Source: Pyrus communis (Eukaryota; Streptophyta; Magnoliopsida; Rosales; Rosaceae). Taken from it: 64,000 nucleotides of DNA. The notes beneath the pieces were generated by a model that was given only the letters and a program-made list of their open reading frames with translations, searched no databases and was not told the origin of the DNA. Shown piece after piece: positions 35,304-45,819 of this stretch (the first letter of the stretch is position 1; each line of letters opens with the position of its first letter). The position numbers were made by a program, and so were the translations under genes. The stretch spans positions 10,700,997-10,764,996 of the forward strand of contig NC_084809.1 of assembly GCF_963583255.1 (NCBI RefSeq), in the 5' to 3' direction.

Positions 35304-35723
35304 TTAAGTGTCAATGTAATCAACCTTGATTTCTCCAAACTTTACCTTCTTCCTTGTCAATGCATATTTGGTGTTCAAGTGCTTAGTTCTAGGAGACCTC
35401 TTATCATTCTTAGAATAAAAGACAACAGTTTTATTATCACACCAAATTTGAACGGGCTTTGTTATGGAATCTATAATCTCGAGACTACTGATAAAATTTC
35501 TCAGCCATATAGCTTGTGATGTAGCTTCACAACACGCTACAAACTCAACTTGCATGGTAGAAGTGGCAACAGTATCTTGTTTTTCACTCTTCCATGACAC
35601 TGCCCCATTTGCCAACGTGAATATATAACCTGAAGTTGACTTAAGTGAATCAAGGCAGCATACAAAATCTGAGTCATATAGCCTACTAGCTTGAGTCTTG
35701 AATCCCTTTTGTATACTAGCCAA
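35304..35723 (-). pseudogene. copia RNase H domain
   Basis: 139 codons are open. Recognisable copia RNase H sequence includes KSTSGYIFTLANGAVSWKSE, EFVACCEATSQAIWL, IWCDNKTVVFYSKND and RTKHLNTKYALTRKK. It ends near LVDPLTKA-type downstream sequence (AMLVDPLTK, read past the stop in frame near 35270), which shows that the polyprotein frame is interrupted. Confidence 0.88.
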
Positions 35724-36900
35724 TACTATTTAATTCTTTGCAAATATCTTAAAACTTTCTTGGTAGCTGTCCAATGTGCATTACCATGATTAGACTGAAA
35801 CCTTCCCAATATGCTAATGGCATATGCAATATAAGGTATGGTACATACTTATGCATACATGAGACTCCCAACTAGGGAAGCATAAGGCTTGCTAGCCATT
35901 TATTTTCTCTCAAACTCAGTCTTGGGGCACTAATCCTTACTAAGCTTCTCTCCCTTTGTCATTGGAACATCACAGCCATTTGAGTCTTCCATATTAAACC
36001 TTTTAAGTACTTTTTCAATATATGTTTTTTGTGATAAGCCAAGTAGCCCTTTACTTCAATCCCTTATGATCTGAGTCTCAACAAATGATGTATTTCCCAT
36101 ATCTTTCATTTCAAAGTGTTTTGATAGAAATTTCTTTTTGTCACTCAGCAATGATGCATTATTGCAAGCTAATAATATGTTATCTACATAAAGAATGAGA
36201 AAAATAAAACAGTTTCCATTCCTTTTCATGTAAACACATTCATCACTAGGGCTCTCTTCGAAACCATGTGATGAAACAACCTTATCAAACTTCAAATACT
36301 ACTATCTCGATGCCTGTTTCAATCCATAAATGGACTTGTTAAGTTTTCAGACCAAATTCTCTCTCCCTTCTTGAATGAAACCCTCTGGTTGCTTTATGTA
36401 GATCTTTTCTTCAAGATTTCCATTCAAGAATGCAATCTTAATGTCTATTTGATGCAGAAATAAATTGAAGTGAGCCAATAGTGCCATGATCACTCTAAAA
36501 GAGTCTTTTGTAGAGACTGGAGATAATGTTTCATTATAATCAACTCATTCTTACTGAGTATAACCCTCTGCTACAAGTCTAGATTTGTATCTTTCAATGT
36601 CACCCTTTGAGTCTCTCTTGGTCTTGTAAACCCACTTGCAGCCTATTGGTTTACATCCTTGTGGAAGCTTAGCTAACTCCCACACTTTGTTCTTATTCAT
36701 GGAATCCAATTTTGATTGCATAGTTTCTTGCCAATGTGTATTATTTCGACTCTCAATTGTTGTCTTGAAGTTTAATGGATCTGCTTCTTGACTATTAAAC
36801 TCATCTTCTGCAGATACACAAGGAAATCATATGAGATTGCAGGCTTTCTTGCATGGGTAGATCTTCTGGTTTCCATTTGTACAAGCTCAATATACTCCTC
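35724..36900 (-). pseudogene. copia reverse transcriptase region, broken
   Basis: Reverse transcriptase sequence is recognisable but split by several stops and frameshifts. One open part (36056-36295) includes GFEESPSDECVYMKRNGN and LILYVDNILLACN. The catalytic YVDD motif reads YVDN, so the second aspartate is lost, which alone would abolish polymerase activity. N-terminal RT sequence (matching LPKGCKPIGCKWVYKTK-like residues) is visible near 36600-36660. Confidence 0.82.
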
Positions 36901-36924
36901 TTGAATTACTAGTGTGTTGTTCAA

Positions 36925-37884
36925 CTACACAGGTTCTTCTGCAACTATTTCTTCTTGTAGAGTAGCCTGTATTAGTTTTTTAACTTGTTCATTTTGCACT
37001 GGAATTGGTAAAACAACTTCATCTGTCACAGCATCACCTAGGTTTTCATCTTGCAGTGTTATGGTCTCTTCATTCCAGTCAAGATTCTCTTCCCATTGAT
37101 CGTCATTAACTTCTTCAATGAACTTGGCTCTCCTAGTTTCAATGAACCTCGAGGTGTAACTAAGGCAATAAAACATGTAACCCTTAGTTCTTTCTGGATA
37201 TCCTACAAAAAAACATGTGATTGTTCTAGGGTTTAACTTATTCTCCATTGGATTGTATGCTCTTGCTTCTGCTTTCAAGTGATTTAGCACTGGTTTTCTG
37301 TTAGTCCACAATTCGAAGGGTGTCTTGGGAACAGACTTGCTAAAAACCCTATTCAGCAAGTAGTTTGCAGTTTTGATTATTTCTCCCCAAAGAAAGGTAG
37401 GTAGCTTCGAATTACTCATCATGCTTCTTACCATTTCAATCAAGGTTCTATTTCTTCTTTCACTAACTCCATTTTGCTCAGAGGTACCAAGATTGGTGTA
37501 TTGAGCAACAATTCCATGCTCTTGTAGAAAATGCAAATGGACCAAGCTGTCTACCAAACTCACTAAATTTTTCCATAGTACTCTACACCCCCTATCAGAC
37601 CTTACCACCTTGATTTTGTAGTCTAATTGATTCTCTGCATTTGCTTTATAAATTTTGAAAACAGCAAAGGCACTAGGTTTCTCAGTCAACAAGTATACAT
37701 ACCCAAACCTAGAAAAGTTATCTGTAAATGTGATGAAATACTTGTAGCCATCATGTGTTTGTGTTGGGAAATGACCACAAATGTCTGTGTGGATTAGTTC
37801 TAGCAACTTTGTACTTCTAATGAACCTTTCTTTTTCTTGTTTATAATTTTTCCTTAATGCAGTTGGTGCAAAATTTGAAATCAC
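36925..37884 (-). pseudogene. copia integrase domain
   Basis: A 319-codon open stretch. Integrase core landmarks are LELIHTDICGHF (first Asp), KVVRSDRGCR (second Asp) and TSEQNGVSERRNRTLIEMVR (Glu), so the DDE triad is present. The downstream part has the copia C-terminal sequence (RTITCFFVGYPERTKGYMFY). The upstream His/Cys zinc-binding part lies in the overlapping segment with the gag-pre-integrase region. Confidence 0.9.
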
Positions 37885-38557
37885 TATAATTCAGTGATGG
37901 CAGGATTTGTTCTCTAGTCAATCTTTGCATTCTCTCTCTAGAAATATGCCATAATCTTTTGTGCCATAACTTAGATGAGGTGTCATTTGTCAGTGTTCGT
38001 TTATGCCCTATTGTGTTAACCGCACTCATTGATATATTGCAGTTAAGCTTGAACATATCACCAGTCAGTACTCCATCACCAATTAGCTCAGAACTTCGAG
38101 ACATTGAAAAGCCAATCTCATTAATATCGAATTTAAACTTTGATTTAACAAACCTACTAACTGAAACTAAATTCCTTCTTATGAAAGGTATAGAAGCAAC
38201 ATCAACCAAATCTAGCAAAAAACCAGAAAATAATTCAAGCCTAACTACTCCAATGAACTCTATAACAACTCTAGCTCCATTACCCATGAACACTAACACC
38301 TCATCCTTGTTTGGCACCCTCTTACTAATGTACCCCTGCAATGAGTTTATTACATGAATTGTAGCACCAGTATCAAACCACCAGGTATCATAAGATATCT
38401 CAACGAAATTTGATTCAAAACCAACTGAAATATTAATGCACCATACCTTTGTTTTTCTTACTTTCTTTGTTTTCCTTCCAACGTTTATACCTAGTGTACT
38501 CTTTCTTCTGATGTCCCACCTTTTTGCAGAAGAAACACTATATTCCAACACCCCCAT
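37841..38557 (-). pseudogene. copia protease and gag-pre-integrase region
   Basis: The protease active site WWFDTGATIHV is followed by the pre-integrase motif LWHKRLWHISRERMQRL and a C..C pair near the end (FCTNCI). In another frame near 38510-38550 a gag zinc knuckle can be read as CFFCKKVGHQKKEY, with the last Cys changed to Tyr. Both the frame change and the altered knuckle show decay. Confidence 0.87.
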
Positions 38558-38751
38558 GCACTCTCAAATGGTTACTGCCCCTATTGACCCTTCATGCAGC
38601 CCTTTTATTGTTTTTATGTGGAGGATTGTCTTTCTCATTGGGAAGATTTGCAGGGTTAACATTCTGCACTACATTGAATTTTTTTCTTCCCTTTATCTTA
38701 TCGACTATTTTGCTCTTCATGCACACAAATCACAATCAGCTCGTTCAGGTC

Positions 38752-39192
38752 TCATTTTTCTTTCTGAGCTATGTAAGTACTTTTCAACTGAGAGTATTCA
38801 GGGGGTAAAGAATTTAAAGCGAGATGAACTAGAAAAAGATCATCTATCTTAATGTTAAGTGCATTAAGTTTTGCAGTTGCATTAACCATTGAGAGATTGT
38901 GCTCTCTCACATCACCACCAAGGTACTTAGTGGTTATAAAGGTGTTCATGAGTGTTTCAGTTTCAACCTTTTTGGATTCCTTGAACTTGGCTTCTATGGA
39001 GTCAAGATATGCCTTAGCATTATCTGATTCAGTGATTGCCCCTCGAACCAGATCAGACATTGACCTTTTGATTACCAGCAATGTTATTTTGTTAACCTTA
39101 ACCCATTTTTCATATTCATTCTTCTTGTCTGCAGTTGCATCATTAGCAGACTTGGCTGGTTCTTTCTCTCTTGGAGCTAAATCGAAATCCAT
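38752..39192 (-). pseudogene. copia gag (UBN2-type) fragment
   Basis: 147 codons are open, including KNEYEKWVKVNKITLLVIKR, a KAYLDSIEAKF motif, ETLMNTFITTKYLGGDVREH and DDLFLVHLALNSLPPEYSQL. This is the capsid-like gag polyprotein of copia elements. The frame is interrupted before the zinc knuckle and protease. Confidence 0.88.
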
Positions 39193-40086
39193 GAGCCCTA
39201 GAGTTATTTCAATATCTTGCCTCCACTTCTTATAGTTGGTTCCATTGAGCGTTTGAATTGAATTTAGGGAGCTAATTACTTAAAGATTTTCAAACGAAAA
39301 TAAGCATTCAAGACTCTATATTCTGTATAACTTAAACAACTCAACCTTTGTTTAGTTTTTCAAGTTTAATTAGTATTAGTGCAAAATATACAAGTTACAC
39401 AAGTAATGGTACAACATGAAAGCCATCCACCTTTGTTTGGCAATTAACTTTCACAGCTCACGCATCTTATATGTTTCCACTGAGCTATCAATAACCGAAC
39501 CAATATCCATTAGTCACACCTTTCTTTGGGGATATAACCTTATTATTATGGCTACTGATACAAGCTGATCAATCAGATCTTGAATTTTTAGCATTTCTTG
39601 AATGACTGAAATGGATTTGTTGTGTTTCGTTCATCCAATTACATCTCAAAAGACATTCATCATGTTAAACTTTCAGCATGCCATGAACCTTTAAAACTTT
39701 CGATCATTAGACATGCTTAACAATCAAGACTCTTAAGCAAACAATTGTTGAGTTTCATTAGGCCAAAAATTAGTTCTTACACTAGTTATGCATGGTAGAC
39801 AGTTTTAGGGTTTCTGTGAATATAAGCATAGCATAAGAAGTAATCATGGCACTTGTTTGTAGTCTTTTATGTATATTACTTAGTTCTATACTCAGTCGAG
39901 ATTCTTATAAATATGCAGGGATAACATCTCTCAAAACTTTGTACATATACGTATGTATGCAAGCATTGGATATAGTAGTGGAAAAGAAAACAGGATCAAA
40001 ACTTGAAGAAACATCAGTTCATTCATATTGCAAGCGTGATTTCATGTATGTTAGTTCTCTTATGGATTTTAACTACAAAAACGTTG

Positions 40087-40098
40087 GCTCTGATACCA
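40087..40098 (-). other. primer-binding site of copia element
   Basis: TGGTATCAGAGC on the minus strand, complementary to the 3' end of plant initiator methionine tRNA and two bases from the LTR. Confidence 0.9.
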
Positions 40099-40100
40099 AC

Positions 40101-40556
40101 TATTAGACTTAATACATTTACGTGACATTAAAACACCATTGTACTAACCTTGTGAGTCACATAAAACACCATTGTACTAACCTTGTGAAGACATCATTCT
40201 AAGCACAGCAAACACTGAAGCTGCAGCAAGCACACTTGAGCACCTTGAACTAGAGGAGGGTCTTCTGCACACTCACCACCACTATATTACTCGAACTTAT
40301 GGGGAGTTCTCTGAGTATATGTTTCGGTGGTGTATGCAGGGACCTTCCTTATTGTACAAGAATACAATCTACCAAATCTCAGTCCAAATAGGATGGTATC
40401 AAGAGCCCTAATTCTCCAATTATAATCGGATTATATACTTTACTTGGAGTCCAGGTTATAGCTTATAACTAAACCGTAATCGTACTTACATTCCACATCA
40501 ATCCTTATTAACTATATTGACCTATTAACCGTTGGATTAGAGTCTAACATCCAACA
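40101..40556 (-). repeat. 5' LTR of copia element
   Basis: 456 bases; on the minus strand it starts TGTTGGATGTTAGAC. Its inner end reads CTAATA instead of CTAACA. It has an internal duplication of the ACACCATTGTACTAACCTTG segment and lacks part of the middle seen in the other LTR. Confidence 0.9.
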
Positions 40557-40651
40557 TGACAACCTTGAACCTTGATGCTTATTTGGGATGAAAGTTCATT
40601 TAAGATTAGTGATTTTTCAGCACTCATTTCTAGCACTTCTGAAATACAGAT

Positions 40652-40797
40652 TCGTTTGAAAGTGCTTTTAAAATGACTTGAATCGTTTTTGGTGAAAATG
40701 TTTTTGAAAACAATATTTAGTAAAAAAGCAAGTGAATTTTGAAAAAAGCATTTCAAGTGTTTTTCGAACAAAAAAATATTTGCTCTAAACGAGCCGT
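40652..40797. mobile_element. short MITE (CGTTTGAAAGTG family), second copy
   Basis: It starts CGTTTGAAAGTGCTTTTAAA and ends with sequence whose complement reads AACGGCTCGTTTAGAGC. The interior GAATCGTTTTTGGTGAAAAT and AAAAAAGCATTTCAAGTG segments match the copy at 25911. Boundaries are approximate. Confidence 0.6.
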
Positions 40798-41490
40798 TTA
40801 GGAAATAACACTAATACCATATTAACATGATATTTACACCATCGATAAAGATGAAAAATCTATAATATCTCCACTTAAATACCTATTTTACCGTTAGTAT
40901 TGTTACAACACAGATACAAAATTGATAAGGTATAGATACGAGGTTGATATGCTATCAACGTATTTCCTAGCTCATGAGAAATTTTTCAATGTGCCAGAAT
41001 ACGGCTCGGTACATGTCATGATACAATTGGTTGAAATTTTGTTTTCAAAATTTATGACCAATTGTATTATTATACTTCGTATATCGAGCTGTATTCCCGG
41101 CACAATCTCTCCTAGCTCATACCAGTCCCTACAAATGAGAATGCCAACGATGTGGCACAATTAACAGCGTGTAGACTTTACACTCTTGTCAATTCTATCG
41201 AACAAACAACAAATTGACGATAAATAGAACATTTACGTTAGGCATATTTTGTCAACGGTGCGAAACTACCGCGTTCATGCTATTTCTACAACTTAATTTG
41301 TGGAAGTTCTATTTGATGCAATTTAAAACATCCAATTTTATATGAATATATTTTTTTTAAAAAGGAGTACCCTCATTTGATTCCCTCACAGATTAGTGGG
41401 GTTGGCGACCATATATGTGTAATTTTTTAGTTTTACATTTATAAATTCATTAACTCCAACGGTTAAGTTCTAATGTGATTAAATTCAATG

Positions 41491-41524
<34 letters not shown>

Positions 41525-41849
41525 AATGGTCCAAATTTAAATCCAACGGCTAAAGCAATTTAAAAAAAATTATTTTATGTGTTTCATATTCTTTCATAGT
41601 ATTCCACGAGTTTCATGGTGCCAGTTTAGTGATTTTTCAATATTTATCAGAATCTAAATATTTTTATGTTAAAATGTTCATAAAATTAAATTAGGTTAGT
41701 CTACATAACTTTTTTTTAAGTTACTTTAAGAAAAAAATTATCCTAAATTTATTCTTTAATAATCTCGGGCTAAAAATTTAACTCATAAAGGTTGGAGGAG
41801 AAAAACTATTTCTGAGTTAAAACCTAAATTTTCTAGGTTAAAAATTTTA
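40798..41849. other. intergenic, AT-rich
   Basis: Contains a long poly-A run (about 41498-41520) and no supported gene. A roughly palindromic segment near 40960-41160 with TACAATTGGTTGAAATTTTG gives open frames on both strands but no recognisable protein. Confidence 0.4.
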
Positions 41850-42662
41850 AGGGGCGTTTGTTTGCCCTCATTAAGTGGGACTGGATTAGACTGGACTAGC
41901 TGTTAGTCCAATACCATGTTTGTTCTGTGCTGGGATTTACATTAATGAGACTAAAATGGACTCGCATGGACAAAACCCTTCGCTAAGAGGTCTTAGCGAG
42001 ACCCCCCCAATAACCATGGGATTGCTAAGACCTCTCTCTGTTACTGCTTGCATTGCTAGCTTTCTGTCCTCACTCCGAAATCACACCACCAGACCACCAC
42101 ACTTTCTCCCTCTTTCCTCGTCCTGATAGACTATGGGAACCCAGTCACCAACGTCCTGTGAACCTAGTCACCAAAATTCTGCCTTCACACCGACGAACCC
42201 ACAACCCAACTCCCTACTTGCTTCCCGACGAACCCACAACCCAGATTTCCCCTATTTGTTTCACGAAGGAACAGTTGATTCGATATGCGGAATTGGGTTC
42301 TCCATTTTCGTCAATTGAACTCGAATCAGACCCAGAAAACAAAGATAACAATCTCAACCTCAAGGACTTAGAATCCGAAAACAATCTCCACAATTTTAGA
42401 TCCATCTGCTATCCCGTAGCTCCCGCACCAAGTGTTTCAGGTGAAACAAAATAAATACAAAGTTTCATAATTTGAAGAAAAAGAAGAAGGCCAGAGTAAT
42501 TTGAAGCCAGTCGGGAGAAAAATGGATAAGAGTAAGGTCATCTCCAACCAAAGGGTCCAGAAGGCCGAAAATAGCCCGAAAACCGTCTCCAACCAAGGGC
42601 TAAGCCAGAGGGCTTGTGGGCCCACGGAATCTGAAAGGGCGAAAAGGCTGGCCAAAAAATTA

Positions 42663-42726
42663 GAGCAATCATGTCAGATATAACCAACATGAGTATATTT
42701 AATATAAATATATCTGACATGATTGC
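42663..42726. repeat. 64-bp perfect-stem hairpin flanked by TTA
   Basis: GCAATCATGTCAGATATA (42665-42682) is exactly inverted at 42709-42726, leaving a 26-base loop. TTA occurs immediately outside at 42660-42662 and 42727-42729. It could be a minimal Tourist-like insertion or a structural part of the host element. Confidence 0.7.
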
Positions 42727-42993
42727 TTAAAGAAAAAATTGAATCCAACGGCTAGCTGACGCCAATTACCGTTGGATTCTTTTTTTTTTTTTTTTTTGGT
42801 TTTTTGGGCCAATTTTTTTTTTTAATTCTTAAAAATTCTATTTTTTTTTCCCTATAAATACCTAAACCATTCATTCACCATTCCTCACAAAATTTTCACC
42901 ATTCCTACACCATTTTAATTCTCATATTTTCTTTCCTCTTTCAAAAATCTATCCTTCAATTTTTTCAATAATTTTCAAATTGCCTCGTCTGCA

Positions 42994-43875
42994 ATGAAAG
43001 GTAGGGCTTGAAGCCGAAAACAAGATGAAGCTCTTTGCAAGGCTTATAGATGGGTGTCGGAAGATAGTGTGAGGGGGAATTGTCAAACAAATGACGGTGT
43101 CTGGACTCGTGTATCCAAAAAATACTTAGAGTTCCATGAAGGCACCACTCCACTAAATATCCAAAACCACGAGAGTTGTTCTTCAAGATGGAAGAAACAT
43201 TTTTAGCCAAGTTTGAACAAATGACATCAAGCATTGTTAGCAACCGCAAGTAAACATGAAAATGGCACTAATTACTATGACGAAGTAAGTGTTTTCACAA
43301 TTTATTTTAGATATTTAATTATATTACATTTAATTTCATAAATTAATTTCCTTTAATTTTTGTAATTATATTTTCTAGGTACGCCAAGCAGAGGAATTGT
43401 ATATGGAGAGCAGCTCGAATCCCTTTAAGTTTCACAGTTGTTGGGAAATTTGTAAAGGGTGGGTGTTATTTGAAGATCCACCTCAACATAGAGCTCTTAC
43501 GCTAGTGTTCAGAACTGCATCCTCAACTACAGATATGGATGAAGATGGATCTCCTACCATTCAACAAACTAGGGTAGAAAATCCATCTTCGGATGAAGGT
43601 TCCATACCTAGGGCTATGGGACGAAACAAGGCGCGAAGATTGAAGGAAAAGGGTAAGGCAAATGATGATTACGTCGCTCAACACGAGTGGCGGCCTCATT
43701 GCGATTAATGGCAGAGCAAAATGCCCTTCAGGCAGAAGAAAGGAAGTGTAGGCATGAAGAACGGGCCAAACAAATACAAGAAGAGATGGATGATAAGAAT
43801 ATGGAAAAGAACACTTCGAATTACACTCCAATGAGTAAGACCTATTTTGATAGCAAAAAAAAAAGGAAATTATGA
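42994..43875 (+). pseudogene. Harbinger ORF1 (Myb/SANT-like, NAM-associated C-terminal) pseudogene
   Basis: Exon 1 (42994 to about 43286) reads, with in-frame stops, DEALCKAYRWVSEDSVRGNC, VWTRVSKKYLEFHEGTTPLN and ESCSSRWKKHF. An intron with GTAAGT donor and TTTTCTAG acceptor leads to exon 2 (43379-43875): AEELYMESSSNPFKFHSCWE, ICKGWVLFEDPPQHR, then GRNKARRLKEKGKANDDYVA. A one-base deletion near 43689 shifts the frame into MAEQNALQAEERKCRHEERA and MEKNTSNYTPMSKTYFDSKK. In Harbinger elements ORF1 proteins bind DNA and assist nuclear import of the transposase. Genome pipelines often label such proteins 'glutathione S-transferase T3-like'. Stops plus frameshift make it a pseudogene. Confidence 0.83.
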
Positions 43876-44522
43876 CTCAACGGCAGTTGTTTACCTATGA
43901 CTATATTCCTAAAATTTAATTTGTCGTTTTTAAATTTAAGTTGTAGTTTTTAAATAATAAATTATGTTTGGCATTATGGCCCTCAGTTGGATACGGTTTT
44001 TTGTGATAGGGCTAAAACGAGCCCTATGACCCTTTGGCCCTCGGTTGGAGATGGAGGCAAATATGGCTAAAACAAGCCTTATGACCAACCCTTGGTTGGA
44101 GATAGCCTAAGTGATTGGAGGTGAAACATGATAGAAAAGAGAAAGGGGAAAGAGACAGTGGTACGGAAAAGGGCATTAGAAAGGGGAGAAGGAAGGGATG
44201 CAGTGGTTGGAAAAAAAAAATGAGAAGGAAGATGATTAAGAGTTTGACCAAAATAAAAAGATGGGAAGATGATTCTAGAAAGAAAAAACATAATTTAATA
44301 ATAAAATATTAGTGTGTGTGTGTGTATATATATATATTAAATGAATAATAAAATATTGTACATGTAGATTAAGTAATATAATCTATGAGTTTTGCTTTTT
44401 AGTCCGACACAGCACCAAACGCTTCACTAAATTAGTCCAGTTTAGTTTAGTTTAAGCAAGTCCAGCATAGTCCCCGAAGCTAGTCCAGTCCGAGATAATC
44501 CAGTGCAACAAACGCACCCTTA

Positions 44523-45777
44523 GATTTTAGAGAACTTTAATGAAAAGCTCCCGGTACTATTCACTTTAACGAAAAACTATATTTTTACACTAAAAAGTTA
44601 ATTTTGATACTATTCACTTTACCCTTTATTTTGTTCTTATCTTTAAAACTAAAAGTTTTCAAATCATTTTCATTAGATTTATTTAGATTTTAACATAAGA
44701 ATTAGAGGTGGTCTTAATAGAAGCTCTATGTTGAAATTGGTCGAATTATTTTTCTTTTGATAGAGTAAGTACTGGTTGATTGATGAATTTTCTAAGTGTA
44801 AAAATCTCAAAATTCCACATTTTGCCCCAGTGCCCTTTCCAAATCCCTAATTTATAACCCGCTTGACCGAGAGGTTGCGACCTTTTATAGCCCCAAAAAC
44901 AGCGAAGTTGCTACCTTCACTCTCTCTTTCTCCCTCTAACAATTTTTAAAGATTCCAAATTTCCGAAAACCCATCGTTTACCGAATTGACCAGCCAACCC
45001 CAATCACCAATCTGGCACCCACGACTGATCTGACTCCAATCCCATTTGCTGGGCTGCTTCCGCGCGCTTCCGCCTTCCCAAATTCATCGTTTTCGTCGAG
45101 CAAGTCAAGAACAAGAAGAAAGCACAGCAGCAATGCTCCATTCTCTCTTTTTCGTTTCATTTTCCGGGAAAAGAAAGAGAATTCTTCGAGAAAATAAAAA
45201 GGGAAAAGAAAAACGGATGTACTAGTGCTGAGACGAATATTTGCTAAAAAAAAAAGCTGTGGCCTTTGACGTACATGTGAAATTGTGAATATCCAAGTCC
45301 TACTGTACACGCTAGCCTCTCTTTCTCTCTTCCTTCGTTGTTGTGGCGGTGGTGAAAGAAAGAGGATCACCATCATGACCATCATCATGATTATCATCAC
45401 CATCATCATGATTGCAAGATTTGAAAAAGTCCAACAGCACCAACGCCATCGACAGCCACTACCAGCCGCCCACAAAGTAAACGCTTCTTCCCTCCTTTTT
45501 TATTTTATTTTTTATTCATTTTCTCCCTCCATGTCAACGTCACTTGTCTTCACATACCCATTGCTCTCCCTCTCTCTCTCTGGGTGAATTGACCAACTGG
45601 CTCTTCTTCCTTTGTTTTTCTGCGATCCCCAAAAACCCAAATCCCCCGTCTGCACAATGTACCTATAGGTAGTAGCTCTCTGTCGTATTTCTTCAAACAC
45701 CTGGTGGGTGTTCGAGATTGGTACTGCTTCCGCTGCCGCCTACTATGATTCCAATTGGTTGTGATGGTGATATGATT

Positions 45778-45815
<38 letters not shown>

Positions 45816-45819
45816 CTTC
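44523..45819 (+). promoter_or_regulatory. upstream region and 5' leader of the PSY1R-like gene
   Basis: From about 44815 the sequence becomes CT-rich (TCACTCTCTCTTTCTCCCTC near 44917). It contains an ATCATCATG-type trinucleotide tract (45373-45412) and a (GA)n run ending eight bases before the ATG. A TTTTATAGCCCC motif at 44883 could be a TATA element. The outer Harbinger element ends 1.3 kb upstream of the start codon. Confidence 0.4.
45782..45812. repeat. (GA)n microsatellite in 5' leader
   Basis: About 15 uninterrupted GA units, ending eight bases before the start codon of the receptor kinase. Confidence 0.95.

Larger units (their letters stand above)
34046..40556 (-). mobile_element. complete but inactivated Ty1/copia retrotransposon, 6.5 kb
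   Basis: Two similar LTRs (34046-34517 and 40101-40556) bound a minus-strand gag-pol region. The whole is flanked by TGACA at 34041-34045 and 40557-40561, an exact five-base target duplication. The primer-binding site at 40087-40098 reads TGGTATCAGAGC on the minus strand, complementary to initiator tRNA-Met, and the polypurine tract AGTGGGAAAA lies next to the left LTR. The domain order gag, protease, integrase, reverse transcriptase, RNase H is that of copia elements. Reading frames are broken by stops and frameshifts, so it is not autonomous. The LTRs differ by substitutions, a roughly 30-base tandem duplication in the right LTR and a block missing from it. Confidence 0.92.
42536..44107 (+). 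mobile_element. nested PIF/Harbinger element carrying only ORF1
   Basis: The left end GGTCATCTCCAACCAAGGG-like sequence (GGTCATCTCCAACCAAAGGG) and inverted right end GGCTATCTCCAACCAAGGG form the terminal inverted repeats. TAA flanks both sides (42533-42535 and 44108-44110). At 1572 bases it encodes an ORF1-like (Myb/NAM-associated) pseudogene but no DDE transposase. A TATA-like CCCTATAAATACC at 42851 precedes the ORF1 start. Confidence 0.85.
41850..44519. mobile_element. outer PIF/Harbinger-like element
   Basis: Left end GGGGCGTTTGTTTGC and inverted right end GGGTGCGTTTGTTGC are terminal inverted repeats. Subterminal ACTGGATTAGACTGGACTAG mirrors the inverted right-hand ACTGGATTATCTCGGACTGG. 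TTA occurs at both edges (41847-41849 or one base offset, and 44520-44522). A second Harbinger element is inserted at 42536-44107, so the outer one alone is about 1.1 kb and non-autonomous. Open frames at 42053-42454 and nearby resemble no known protein. Confidence 0.75.

Noticed and set aside
37959..38357. Long plus-strand open frames opposite the copia pol region
   Set aside because: Antisense shadows of protease/integrase coding sequence.
45285..45587. Open frames in the leader of the receptor kinase gene
   Set aside because: Low-complexity Ile/Met/Thr runs from the ATCATCATG tract; no domain.
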